This document shows positions 36,811-45,475 of a stretch of DNA of 64,000 bases, piece by piece. The position numbers and the translations under genes were made by a program. Numbering within the stretch: position 1 is the first letter of the stretch; the number at the start of each line of letters is the position of its first letter. Source of the stretch: an uncultured Hyphomicrobiales bacterium. Its GTDB lineage: Bacteria; Pseudomonadota; Alphaproteobacteria; Rhizobiales; Xanthobacteraceae. The notes under the pieces were generated by a model that worked only from the letters and a program-made list of their open reading frames with translations, did no database searches and had not been told where the DNA came from. Location of the stretch: assembly GCA_903878085.1 (NCBI GenBank), contig CAIRGJ010000002.1, positions 1-64,000 of the forward strand. Direction: 5' to 3'.

Positions 36811-37257
36811 TTGCATCTCCTGATTCGCATCATCGTCATTTTATTTGCACTGTGGCTCGCGACCATGGCGGCGGGCATCGTGTGGAGTATCGGCCTGCTC
36901 GGCGCGCAATGGCCGGCGCTGTCCGGCGATGTGGGCGACCGCGTCGTGTTCTGGGGCGCAGCCTTCGTAGCCTCCGGAATCACCGCGAGTTTACTGTTCC
37001 TGCCGGTGCTGATCGCGGTAGTGCTGGCCGAGGCCTATTCGGTGCGTTCGCTGCTCGCCAATGTCGGCGGCGCCGTCCTGCTGGTGCTGCTCGCCTATCA
37101 AGGCACCGGCTTTGGCCGCTCGTACGAGGAATCCATCGACCGTGCGCCGCCATTGATTCCACACGACCTCGAAGTCGCCGCGGCGGCCGGCATTGCGTTC
37201 GGTTTGGTGTACTGGCTGATTGCCGGGCGCAAGGCGGGCCGCTGGCGGGAGCGCTGA
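36811..37257 (+). CDS. Conserved membrane protein of unknown function
   Basis: About 148 residues with four predicted spans (about 3-28, 45-68, 73-96 and 123-142). Start taken as TTG 36811, which gives a complete first span; the next ATG (36865) would remove most of it. The loop DRAPPLIPHDLEVAAAAG is the only hydrophilic section. Family not recognised. It is followed after 51 nt by the PAP2 gene on the same strand. Confidence 0.6.
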   Translation: MHLLIRIIVILFALWLATMAAGIVWSIGLLGAQWPALSGDVGDRVVFWGAAFVASGITASLLFLPVLIAVVLAEAYSVRSLLANVGGAVLLVLLAYQGTGFGRSYEESIDRAPPLIPHDLEVAAAAGIAFGLVYWLIAGRKAGRWRER

Positions 37258-37308
37258 CTTCCCAAGGCCGTTTTGCTCGGCTAGACGGAACGCGCCCTAG
37301 GGAAGAGC

Positions 37309-38091
37309 ATGAACCGCACCGGCTTGATCATCGCGCTCGCCATCGCCGCCGTCACCGGGCTGACGTTCGGGCTTTATCCGGAGCTCGATCTGCGCGTCGC
37401 GCGGGCGTTCTATGACGTGGTCGATGCCGGCAACAATCATTTTGCCTGGCGGATTTATCCGCCGCTGATGCTGGCGCGCGATATCGGGCTGTGGATCGGC
37501 ACCGCGATCATCGTGCCGGTGCTGGTGGCGCTGGCGATCAAGCTTGTCTTGCCAAAGCGCAAAATGCTGGTGCCGGGACGCGCCGTTATTTTTCTGATCG
37601 CGACGCTCGTGCTCGGGCCGGGCCTGCTGGTCAATGTCACGCTCAAGGATCATTGGGGCCGCTCGCGGCCGATCGACATCACGCAGTTCGGCGGCGACGA
37701 GCATTTCGTGCCGTGGTGGGATCCGCGCGGCGAATGCCCGAACAATTGCTCGTTCGTCTCCGGCGACGTCTCCGGCGCGTTCTGGACCATTGCGCCGGCG
37801 GCGCTGGTGCCCGCGCAATATCGCGCCGTAGCCTATGGCGCGGCGCTGGCGCTCGGCACCGGCATGGCGGCGTTTCGCATGATGGCGGGCGGGCATTTCA
37901 TCAGCGACGTCGTGTTCGCCGGCGTGTTTACGTTCCTGATCATCTGGCTGGCGCACGGTCTGATCTATCGCTGGCCGCGCACGCGCATGTCCGACGCCGC
38001 CGTCGAGGGCGCGATCGAGCGTATCGCCATGCCGGGATATTTGGCGCTATGCTCGTTGTTCGGCAAAAAGAAAAGTCCGGGAGGAAAATAG
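37309..38091 (+). CDS. PAP2-family membrane phosphatase (lipid A / undecaprenyl-PP type)
   Basis: 260-residue polytopic membrane phosphatase. Motif 1 KDHWGRSRP (113-121) and motif 3 RMMAGGHFISDV (about 189-200) are canonical; motif 2 reads CSFVSGDVSG, so the usual SGH histidine is Asp. LpxE-like and undecaprenyl-pyrophosphate phosphatases belong here; substrate cannot be fixed. Six spans predicted. The last base of its TAG stop starts the GTG of the next gene (38091). Confidence 0.85.
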   Translation: MNRTGLIIALAIAAVTGLTFGLYPELDLRVARAFYDVVDAGNNHFAWRIYPPLMLARDIGLWIGTAIIVPVLVALAIKLVLPKRKMLVPGRAVIFLIATLVLGPGLLVNVTLKDHWGRSRPIDITQFGGDEHFVPWWDPRGECPNNCSFVSGDVSGAFWTIAPAALVPAQYRAVAYGAALALGTGMAAFRMMAGGHFISDVVFAGVFTFLIIWLAHGLIYRWPRTRMSDAAVEGAIERIAMPGYLALCSLFGKKKSPGGK

Positions 38092-39071
38092 TGACCCAAC
38101 ATCGCGCGCGCTATTGCGTTCAAGCTTTGCTTCTGGCGGCGTTTGCATTCATGCAGGCGCCGTTGGCTTTTGCGGCCTATCCCGAACGCACCATCACGCT
38201 CTTGGTGCCGTTCGCGCCCGGCGGGCCGACCGACATCATCGCGCGCATTCTGTCGGAGTCGCTCAGCCAGTCGCTGAAGCAGACCGTCATCGTCGAGAAT
38301 CGGCCGGGCGCCGCCGGCAATCTCGGCATGGGTGCGGTGGCGCGGGCAAAGCCCGATGGCTACACGCTGCTGTTGGCGTCGACCGCGATCGCGGTCAATC
38401 CGGCGCTGTTTGAAAAACTGCCCTACGATCCGTTCAAGGACTTTGCACCGATTTCCGAGCTGGCGGATTCGCCGAATATCGTTGTGGTCCGTCCCGACTC
38501 CGGCATGAATACGATTGCCGACCTGGTGGCGCGGGCCAAGGCCGCGCCCGGCACGTTCAACTATTCGTCGCCCGGCGCCGGCACCAAATCGCACCTCACC
38601 GGCGAAGAGCTCAAGCAACGCGCCGGCATCGACATGCAGCATGTGCCCTATCGCGGCGCCGGACCTGCGGCCTTGGCGGCGCTGGAGGGGACGGTGCAGG
38701 TCGCCTCGGTGGCGTTGCCGGCGGCCGAGCAACTGGTGCAATCGGGACAATTGCACGGCTTGGCGGTGACCGGCGCCAAGCGCTGGCCCAGCCTGCCGAA
38801 CGTGCCGACCATGATCGAATCCGGCTATCCCGGTTTTATCAGCGACACTTTCTCGGCGCTGTTTGCGCCGGCGGGCACGCCGCCGGAAATCGTGGCCTTG
38901 CTGGCGCAGCACTGCCGGGAGGCTTTTGCCAACGACAAAGCGCGCCAGACGGCGCAGTCGGCCGGCTTTGCGGTGGTAGCCGGAACGCCGGAGCAATTGG
39001 CCGCGCGCCTTGCGTCGGAAATTCCGGCGGTCAAGGCGCTGGTGGCGCGCGCCGGCATCAAGATTCAGTAG
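38091..39071 (+). CDS. Tripartite tricarboxylate transporter receptor (Bug/TctC family), first copy
   Basis: 326-residue periplasmic binding protein, GTG start with GGGAGG 6 nt upstream. Signal peptide ending near ...APLAFA, then the Bug signature YPERTITLLVPFAPGGPTDI, IVENRPGAAG and LPYDPFKDF. It overlaps the PAP2 gene by one nucleotide, which suggests coupled translation. No TctA/TctB membrane genes are nearby: an orphan receptor, as is common in this lineage. Ligand unknown, probably a carboxylate. Confidence 0.92.
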   Translation: MTQHRARYCVQALLLAAFAFMQAPLAFAAYPERTITLLVPFAPGGPTDIIARILSESLSQSLKQTVIVENRPGAAGNLGMGAVARAKPDGYTLLLASTAIAVNPALFEKLPYDPFKDFAPISELADSPNIVVVRPDSGMNTIADLVARAKAAPGTFNYSSPGAGTKSHLTGEELKQRAGIDMQHVPYRGAGPAALAALEGTVQVASVALPAAEQLVQSGQLHGLAVTGAKRWPSLPNVPTMIESGYPGFISDTFSALFAPAGTPPEIVALLAQHCREAFANDKARQTAQSAGFAVVAGTPEQLAARLASEIPAVKALVARAGIKIQ

Positions 39072-39090
39072 AGCGGCGGCAGCAAAACAA

Positions 39091-39117
39091 AATCGCCGGG
39101 CTTGCGGCCCGGCGATT
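39091..39117 (-). terminator. Intrinsic terminator between TctC gene and lytic transglycosylase
   Basis: Perfect 10-bp stem AATCGCCGGG (39091-39100) / CCCGGCGATT (39108-39117), 7-nt loop. Read leftward it is followed by TTTTGTTTT, so it suits the transglycosylase transcript best; the rightward gene also ends here. Confidence 0.7.
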
Positions 39118-39141
39118 GAACTCAAACGTTTGCGATGATTT

Positions 39142-39184
39142 TTACCGCTGCGCGCTCTTGGACGGTTACCGCTGCGCGCTCTTG
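39142..39184. repeat. Short tandem duplication at the 3' end of the lytic transglycosylase gene
   Basis: TTACCGCTGCGCGCTCTTG occurs at 39142-39160 and 39166-39184, 5 nt apart. The right copy encodes the last residues and stop of the gene; the left copy, including its stop, is a non-coding repeat. Confidence 0.8.
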
Positions 39185-39999
39185 CCGCCGCCGGCGAGCT
39201 TGTCGGCGAACAGCGCGATGGTCTTGGCGTAGACCTCGGCCTTATTCCATTCCTGGATCACGGCGAAGTTCGGCTGCCCCGGGCCCCAGCCCTGGCCGCG
39301 CTGCCAGCCGTGGCTCTTGAGGTAGTTGGCGGTCGAGGCGATCACGTCCTGCTGATTGCGCACCAAATCGGCTTTGCCGCGGCCGTCGACGGTAACGGCG
39401 TATTTCACGTAAGACGACGGCAGGAACTGGGTCTGGCCGATCTCGCCGGCCCAGTCGCCCTTCAGGTCGGCCGCCGCCATGTCGCCGCGGTCGATGATGC
39501 GCAGCGCGTCGGCCAGTTCGCCCTGGAATTTGTCGGTGCGGCGGCAGTCATAGGCCAGCGTCGCCACCGAGCGAACCACCGACATCTTGCCCTGATTGAC
39601 GCCGTAGTCGGTTTCCAGACCCCAGATCGCGACGACGACCGGGCCGGGTACGCCGTACTGCTTCTCGACCTTCTTGATGGCTTCGGCGTGCGTCTGCAGC
39701 ATCTTGGCGCCCTTGACCATGCGGTCCTTGCTGATCATGCGGCCGGAGAATTCCTCGAAGGTCTGCTTGAAGACTTTCTGGTTGCGGTCGGCGGCAAGCA
39801 CCTTGTCGTCGACGGTCAAGCCGTCGAGCGCGGCAAGCCCGTTCTTGGTGATGCCCTTGGACGCCGCTTCCTTCTTGAAGTCGGCGATGAAGCCGGTGAA
39901 GCCGGCCTTGTGATTGCACTGCGCGGCAAAAGCCGGCGCGGCTGTAACGAATATGGCGCCGGTAAGCGCTGCGGCGAAAGCGGCGTTAACTTTTAGCAT
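39166..39999 (-). CDS. Lytic murein transglycosylase (MltB/SLT_2 family)
   Basis: 277 residues from ATG 39997-39999, signal peptide MLKVNAAFAAALTGAIFVTA...AFA. Cleaves peptidoglycan between MurNAc and GlcNAc, forming 1,6-anhydro ends. The catalytic Glu is in VAIWGLETDYG; GDWAGEIGQTQFLPSSY and the RNQQDVIASTANYLKSHGW segment are family hallmarks. There is no C-terminal peptidoglycan-binding domain, which longer relatives have. A longer reading from 40059 lacks support. Confidence 0.93.
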   Translation of the reverse strand: MLKVNAAFAAALTGAIFVTAAPAFAAQCNHKAGFTGFIADFKKEAASKGITKNGLAALDGLTVDDKVLAADRNQKVFKQTFEEFSGRMISKDRMVKGAKMLQTHAEAIKKVEKQYGVPGPVVVAIWGLETDYGVNQGKMSVVRSVATLAYDCRRTDKFQGELADALRIIDRGDMAAADLKGDWAGEIGQTQFLPSSYVKYAVTVDGRGKADLVRNQQDVIASTANYLKSHGWQRGQGWGPGQPNFAVIQEWNKAEVYAKTIALFADKLAGGGKSAQR

Positions 40000-40154
40000 C
40001 GATCTGCCCCACTGGTGACCCGGTGCGTCAGCTTTATCGGAGCGCACCGGCGCCGCCACCGGGATCGCGTAGTAAGCTTAATCTGAGGTCATCCATTGGC
40101 CGCGGGGGTGCGCGCACTGCTAACATCACGGCGATTCGCGCGAAGGAGGAGTTC

Positions 40155-40475
40155 GTGGCTGAAGCTAAAGACGGCTTGAAGCGGGTCTTACAGATCAAGA
40201 TGCGGGCGCTGGGCGAGCCGAGCCAGGTGATCGCGTTGATCCGCGGTTCGGCTCCGTTCTACCGCGCGCTCGGCGGCGGCGGGTTTCGCGTGCTGCAGAA
40301 TGTCGACGATCCGCCGCAGATCGTGATCGAGATCGAATACGAGGCCAGTGCCGCGATGGAGCTCAACCGCCAGAAAGTGGCGAGTAACCCGATGGTCCTC
40401 ACATTTCTGCAAGGTTGGCGCGCCATCCTGGCGGGCAATGCCGACATCTATGTCTACGAGGACGTGACCGGCTAG
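40155..40475 (+). CDS. Conserved hypothetical protein
   Basis: 106 residues; GTG start 40155 with AAGGAGGAG upstream, the strongest ribosome site in the region. Small alpha/beta protein with IVIEIEYEASAAMELNRQKV in the middle and no signal peptide or membrane span. Family not recognised. It lies 102 nt before argG on the same strand. Confidence 0.65.
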   Translation: MAEAKDGLKRVLQIKMRALGEPSQVIALIRGSAPFYRALGGGGFRVLQNVDDPPQIVIEIEYEASAAMELNRQKVASNPMVLTFLQGWRAILAGNADIYVYEDVTG

Positions 40476-40577
40476 CGGCCCGCCAGCCTTGGGCTTGACC
40501 CGGGCGGCCCTCCCTTGTTCAACACTGGCCAGACACGCCGGGCGCGGCCCGGTTCGGCGACGGCAGGATGAACGGCG

Positions 40578-41825
40578 ATGGCCCCAAGCGACAGCAAGAA
40601 TACGGTCAAAAAAGTCGTGCTGGCCTATTCCGGCGGGCTGGACACCTCGATCATCCTGAAGTGGCTGCAGACCACCTATGGCTGCGAGGTGGTGACCTTC
40701 ACCGCCGATCTCGGCCAGGGCGAAGAATTGGGCCCAGCGCGGGAAAAGGCGCTGCGGGCCGGCATCAAGCCGGAAAACATTTTCATCGAGGACCTGCGTG
40801 AGGAATTCGTGCGCGACTTCGTGTTTCCGATGTTTCGCGCCAATACCGTCTACGAGGGCCAGTACCTGCTCGGCACCTCGATCGCGCGGCCGCTGATCGC
40901 CCAGAAGCAGATCGAGATCGCCCGCAAGGTCGGCGCCGATGCCGTCTGCCATGGCGCGACCGGCAAGGGCAACGACCAGGTTCGTTTCGAGCTCGGCTAT
41001 TATGCGCTCGAGCCCGGCATCAAGATCATCGCGCCGTGGCGCGAGTGGCAGTTCAAGGGCCGCGAGGAACTGCTGAAGTTCGCGCGCGACCATCAGATCA
41101 CCATCGCCAAGGACAAGGAAGGTGAGTCGCCGTTCTCGGTCGACGCCAACCTGCTGCACTCGTCGTCCGAAGGCAAAGTACTGGAAGATCCGGCCAAGGA
41201 AGCCCCGGCAATCGTCTATCAGCGCACCATCTCGCCGATGGAAGCGCCCGACAAGGCGACCGAGATTCGCATCGGCTTTGCCAAAGGCGACGCTATCAGC
41301 ATCGACGGCGAGAAACTGTCGCCGGCCACGCTGCTTGCAAAGCTGAACACGCTCGGCCGCGACAACGGCATCGGCCGGCTCGATCTGGTCGAGAACCGTT
41401 TTGTCGGCATGAAGTCGCGCGGCGTCTACGAGACGCCCGGCGGCACCATCCTGCTCGTCGCGCATCGCGCCATCGAGTCGATCACGCTCGACCGCGGCGC
41501 CGGCCATCTCAAGGACGAGCTGATGCCGCGCTATGCCGAGCTGATCTACAACGGCTTCTGGTTCGCGCCGGAGCGCGAGATGCTCCAAGCCTTGATCGAC
41601 AAGTCGCAAGACATGGTCGAGGGCGAGGTGCGGCTCAAGCTATACAAAGGCAACGTCATCGTCACCGGCCGCGAAAGCCCGGCCTCGCTGTATTCCTCGA
41701 CGCTGGTGACGTTCGAGGACGACAAGGGCGCCTACGACCAGAAGGACGCCGAAGGCTTCATCAAGCTCAACGCGCTGCGCCTGCGTACGCTCGGCCAGCG
41801 GCGCAAAACGCTCAAGCGCGATTGA
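40578..41825 (+). CDS. argG: Argininosuccinate synthase
   Basis: Ligates citrulline and aspartate with ATP in arginine synthesis. 415 residues, the length of the bacterial type. ATP loop [10 protein letters not shown] (14-23), then [23 protein letters not shown], and [12 protein letters not shown]; the aspartate- and citrulline-binding residues lie in these. Likely cytoplasmic tetramer. Next gene starts 23 nt after its stop. Confidence 0.97.
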   Translation: MAPSDSKNTVKKVVLAYSGGLDTSIILKWLQTTYGCEVVTFTADLGQGEELGPAREKALRAGIKPENIFIEDLREEFVRDFVFPMFRANTVYEGQYLLGTSIARPLIAQKQIEIARKVGADAVCHGATGKGNDQVRFELGYYALEPGIKIIAPWREWQFKGREELLKFARDHQITIAKDKEGESPFSVDANLLHSSSEGKVLEDPAKEAPAIVYQRTISPMEAPDKATEIRIGFAKGDAISIDGEKLSPATLLAKLNTLGRDNGIGRLDLVENRFVGMKSRGVYETPGGTILLVAHRAIESITLDRGAGHLKDELMPRYAELIYNGFWFAPEREMLQALIDKSQDMVEGEVRLKLYKGNVIVTGRESPASLYSSTLVTFEDDKGAYDQKDAEGFIKLNALRLRTLGQRRKTLKRD

Positions 41826-41848
41826 ATGTGCGAGTGCGGAGGCTTCCG

Positions 41849-42277
41849 ATGCGCGTCGATGCAATCAGGTTCGGTGTTCTAGGCGCGTTTGCCATGGTGC
41901 TCGCGGGCTGTAGCGCGATGAGCGGCGACAAGGGACCGCCGCCGGAGCCCAATATCCTGCCGACCGATTACAAGTCGGAAATCATCGACACGATGATCAG
42001 GATATTGCTGGATGCGACCAATGTCCGCGGCGCCTTTATCACCGATCCCTTCCTGTCGGTCGCGCCGGGCGGCCGGGAGCCGCGCTATGTCGTCTGCGTC
42101 CGTTACAACGGGCGCGACGGCAACCGGCAATACATGGGCAGCAAGGACCGCGTCGGCACTTTCTTCGGCGGGCATCTCAACCAGTTGGTCGAGGCCGGCA
42201 ACGAACAATGCGCCAAGGCGGCCTTCAAGCCGTTCCCGGAACTGGAAAAGCTTTGTCAGGCCAAAGCCTGCGACTGA
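41849..42277 (+). CDS. Putative lipoprotein
   Basis: 142 residues from ATG 41849 with GGAGG 6 nt ahead. Lipoprotein signal ends with lipobox LAGC (about residues 19-22), followed by a Pro-rich segment and a small domain with Cys in YVVCVRYNG, NEQCAKA, KLCQAKACD. Family not recognised; DUF-type lipoprotein common in this order. It converges on the M48 protease gene. Confidence 0.72.
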   Translation: MRVDAIRFGVLGAFAMVLAGCSAMSGDKGPPPEPNILPTDYKSEIIDTMIRILLDATNVRGAFITDPFLSVAPGGREPRYVVCVRYNGRDGNRQYMGSKDRVGTFFGGHLNQLVEAGNEQCAKAAFKPFPELEKLCQAKACD

Positions 42278-42290
42278 CGCGCGGGCTTCG

Positions 42291-43409
42291 TTAGTCATTG
42301 CGCTCGCGGGCGGACACGGCTGTGGTTTCATCCTGCGCCGGCTTTGTTTTCAGTTCCGGCATCAGCGGCAATCCCTTGCGCTTCTTCTGGGCAATCTCCT
42401 CGACCGCCTTGCGCATCTGCAGATAGCGCACCGGCGTGGTCGGGTGGTCCGAATTGAGGCGAATGCTCTGAGGATTTTCAAATGAGGCTTTGCGCCATAC
42501 TTCTTCGGCGCCGGAAATGTCGTAGCCGGCACGCGCGGCGTAATAGGCGCCGACATAATCAGCCTCCATTTCGAAGCCGACGCTGAACGCCATCAGGCCG
42601 GCGGTTTGCAGATAGCCGGAGAAAGCGCCGCCGGTTGAAATGCCGCCGAGCAAGAATCCGCCATCGATCGCACTGCCACCGAGCGCGCCGATCAGGCCAT
42701 TGATCTGCTTCTTGTCGTAGTGCCCCATGGTGACGTGGGCGAGTTCGTGACCAACGATAGTCGCAACGTCGGCATCGGTTTGAGTCCAGTGCAAAATGCC
42801 TGTCTGGATCACGATCTTTCTATAATCGGTGAAGGCGTTCGGTTCGGGATTGGTTTCGAGATTGATCGGAATCGCGCAGCCGATCACCGGCGTGATGGTC
42901 AGTGTCTTGTCCTCGTCGCCGCGGCGCAGCTCGAGCTTGATCGGCCGCTCGCCATTGTCTTCGAGGAAGGCGCTGATCCAGCGGAACGTCGCGGTGACCG
43001 GAACATGTTCGCCGTTGAACGAGATCAGTTCGTCTTTGTCGATGACGCCGGCCTGCGCCGCCGGGCCGTCCGGAACGATCGAGATCACGGTCGGCCGGAC
43101 CCAGCGCAGGCCCAAGGCCTCGCGGGAAAACTTGCGGTATTTGCTGGGCAGGCTTTGCGGCGTCGCTGCGACCATGCCGAGCTGGGCGACCACCCATTTC
43201 TTGCAGAACTCGCGGTTGGCGGTGACGATGCGATAGGCGACGGTGTCGAGCTTGTTGACCTGGGCGAAATAGTCGCGGAGCTGTGCGATTTCCTGCCGGC
43301 GGCGCTCGTCGGCGATATCGCCGAGCGTCAACGAGGGTACGTTGGCATCCGGCCCGGCGCAGGCCGTGCACAACCAGACGACCAGGAAACTCCACCGACG
43401 CCACCGCAC
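42291..43409 (-). CDS. M48 family zinc protease with PDZ domain (lipoprotein)
   Basis: About 372 residues from a GTG at 43409 following a G-rich ribosome site; an in-frame ATG at 43475 would add 22 residues ahead of the lipoprotein signal (WSFLVVWLCTAC). Domain order: lipobox, helical segment, PDZ domain (about 95-165, VISIVPDGPAAQAGVIDKDE), then the peptidase with HELAH and the third ligand Glu in FEMEADYVGAYY. It probably acts in periplasmic or outer-membrane protein quality control (BepA-like), but without the TPR tail of BepA. Confidence 0.85.
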   Translation of the reverse strand: MRWRRWSFLVVWLCTACAGPDANVPSLTLGDIADERRRQEIAQLRDYFAQVNKLDTVAYRIVTANREFCKKWVVAQLGMVAATPQSLPSKYRKFSREALGLRWVRPTVISIVPDGPAAQAGVIDKDELISFNGEHVPVTATFRWISAFLEDNGERPIKLELRRGDEDKTLTITPVIGCAIPINLETNPEPNAFTDYRKIVIQTGILHWTQTDADVATIVGHELAHVTMGHYDKKQINGLIGALGGSAIDGGFLLGGISTGGAFSGYLQTAGLMAFSVGFEMEADYVGAYYAARAGYDISGAEEVWRKASFENPQSIRLNSDHPTTPVRYLQMRKAVEEIAQKKRKGLPLMPELKTKPAQDETTAVSARERND

Positions 43410-43572
43410 CGGACCCCCCCAAAGGCCCTTAAACAGGGCTTCAGAGTGCGTTAGTGGCACAACCGAATCAAGCATAAGTTGTAGGCCGAGGATGCCTAGC
43501 GTTCGCCCATCGAAAGCTTGCGGCCTTCAGCGGGGTCGGCCGGCTGCCGGTCGGCGCGGCCTGGAGCTATTG

Positions 43573-44550
43573 CTACTGCTTCGGAATTCCGGCGCTTTCG
43601 ATCACCGCAGCCCACTTCTGGATATCGCTGCGCATCTTGGCGTCGATTTCGCCTGGCGTGCTGGAGCGCGCGTCGACGCCGAGACCCAGGAACTTCTTCT
43701 TGATGGCAGGATCGCCCAGCACTTCCTGGATCGCCTTGTTGAGGGTGGCGACGATGGCCGGCGGCGTTCCGGTCTTGGCATAGATCGCGTTCCACGACGT
43801 GGCGTCGAAGCCTTTGACGCCCTGCGAATCCGCCGTCTTGAGATTGGGCAAGGTCGGCGAGGGCTGCATTCCGGCCCAGGCGACCGCGCGCAACTTGTCG
43901 TCGCCGAGGTTGCCCGCCAGCGCCGCGTAAAAGTCGACCACCATCTGCACGTCGTTGCGCATCAGCGCGATGATGGTTTCGGGCGTGGTCTTGAACGGAA
44001 TGATGACGACGTCGATGCCGGCCGCCTGCTTGAAATAATTGGCGGTCAGATTCTGCGCACCGCCGGCGCTGATGGTGCCGATGTTGAGCTTGCCGGGGTT
44101 GGCCTTGGCGGCTTGAATGAAGTCGCCGAGCGTTTTGTAGTCGGACTGGCTGTTGGTCACCAACAGGCAGTCGAAAAAGCCAAGCGACGATATCGGCGTG
44201 AGATCGTTCAGGACGTCGACCGGAAACTGCTTGAACAACGGGATCGACGCGGCGATGCCGCCGGTATTGAGCAGCAGCGTGTAGCCGTCGGCTGGGGCCG
44301 CAATGACCGAGCGGCTCGCCGCAATGCCGGCGACGCCGGGCATGTTCTCGATGATGAAGCGCTGGCCGAACTTTTCGCCGAGCCGGTCCGCGACGATGCG
44401 GGCGCTGATGTCGCCGACACCGCCAGGGCCGAGCGGCAGCACGATCTTGACCGGCCGATCCGGGTATTCCGCCCAAGCGGGCTGGCTAATACCAGCGATC
44501 AATAGCAGCGCCAGCAGAAATCCGCGCCGTGCCGCCGTCCGCTTGGTCAT
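43573..44550 (-). CDS. Tripartite tricarboxylate transporter receptor (Bug/TctC family), second copy
   Basis: 325-residue periplasmic binding protein with signal MTKRTAARRGFLLALLLIAG...AWA and the Bug signature EYPDRPVKIVLPLGPGGVGD. About 25-30 % like the copy at 38091 by eye, so they are not recent duplicates. No TctA/B. Ligand unknown. Confidence 0.92.
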   Translation of the reverse strand: MTKRTAARRGFLLALLLIAGISQPAWAEYPDRPVKIVLPLGPGGVGDISARIVADRLGEKFGQRFIIENMPGVAGIAASRSVIAAPADGYTLLLNTGGIAASIPLFKQFPVDVLNDLTPISSLGFFDCLLVTNSQSDYKTLGDFIQAAKANPGKLNIGTISAGGAQNLTANYFKQAAGIDVVIIPFKTTPETIIALMRNDVQMVVDFYAALAGNLGDDKLRAVAWAGMQPSPTLPNLKTADSQGVKGFDATSWNAIYAKTGTPPAIVATLNKAIQEVLGDPAIKKKFLGLGVDARSSTPGEIDAKMRSDIQKWAAVIESAGIPKQ

Positions 44551-44659
44551 AGGCTTGTCTCTCTCCGCTCCGGTCGCCGGAGCCTAGTCAAAGGTTGTCG
44601 CGCAGCCCAGCGGGCTCGCGGCCGAACTTGGAATTAGAATCCGGGCTGGAAAGCCAGGC

Positions 44660-45439
44660 TCACGCCTGGCGGTCGACCATCGCCTTCTTCAGCGTGGCGA
44701 TTTCCTTGGCCGGGTTGAGCCCCTTCGGGCAGGCCTTGGAGCAGTTCATAATGGTGTGGCAGCGATAGAGCCGGAACGGATCCTCGAGATTGTCGAGCCG
44801 TTCGCCGGTGGCCTCGTCGCGGCTGTCTTGCACCCAGCGATTGGCCTGCAGCAGCGCCGCAGGACCAAGATAGCGATCCGAATTCCACCAGTAGCTCGGG
44901 CAGGAGGTCGAGCAGCACGCGCACAGGATGCACTCGTACATGCCGTCAAGCTTGGCGCGGTCTTCGCGGCTCTGTTTCCATTCCTTCTCGGGGGTTGCCG
45001 TCGTGGTGTGCAGCCACGGTTCGATCGAGCCGTATTGCGCGTAGAAATTCTTCAGGTCTGGCACCAGATCCTTCACCACTGGCTGATGCGGCAGCGGATA
45101 AATTTTCAGCGGCGCCTTGGCATCGTCCATCGCCTTGGTGCAGGCCAGCGTATTGCTGCCGTCGATGTTCATGGCGCAGGAGCCGCAGACGCCTTCGCGG
45201 CACGAGCGGCGGAAGGTCAGCGTCGGGTCGATGTTGTTCTTGATCCAGATCAGCGCATCGAGAACCATCGGGCCGCAGTCGTCGCGGTCGACCTGATAGG
45301 TGTCGACATGCGGGTTCTGCCCGTCATCCGGATTCCAGCGATAGACCTTGAACTCGGTGACATTGGTTGCGTGCGCCGTCCGCGGCCAGGCTTTGCCCTC
45401 GGTGATCTTGGAGTTCTTCGGCAGCGTGAATTCGACCAT
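44660..45439 (-). CDS. sdhB: Succinate dehydrogenase iron-sulfur subunit
   Basis: 259-residue subunit of complex II carrying electrons from FAD to quinone. Clusters: [2Fe-2S] in [16 protein letters not shown] and TLAC; [4Fe-4S] in [12 protein letters not shown]; [3Fe-4S] in [14 protein letters not shown]. It is last in the leftward sdhC-D-A-B operon, 36 nt after sdhA. Confidence 0.98.
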   Translation of the reverse strand: MVEFTLPKNSKITEGKAWPRTAHATNVTEFKVYRWNPDDGQNPHVDTYQVDRDDCGPMVLDALIWIKNNIDPTLTFRRSCREGVCGSCAMNIDGSNTLACTKAMDDAKAPLKIYPLPHQPVVKDLVPDLKNFYAQYGSIEPWLHTTTATPEKEWKQSREDRAKLDGMYECILCACCSTSCPSYWWNSDRYLGPAALLQANRWVQDSRDEATGERLDNLEDPFRLYRCHTIMNCSKACPKGLNPAKEIATLKKAMVDRQA

Positions 45440-45475
45440 ATCGGCGTTCCGCAGTTTGAGTAGTCAGGCGCGGTG

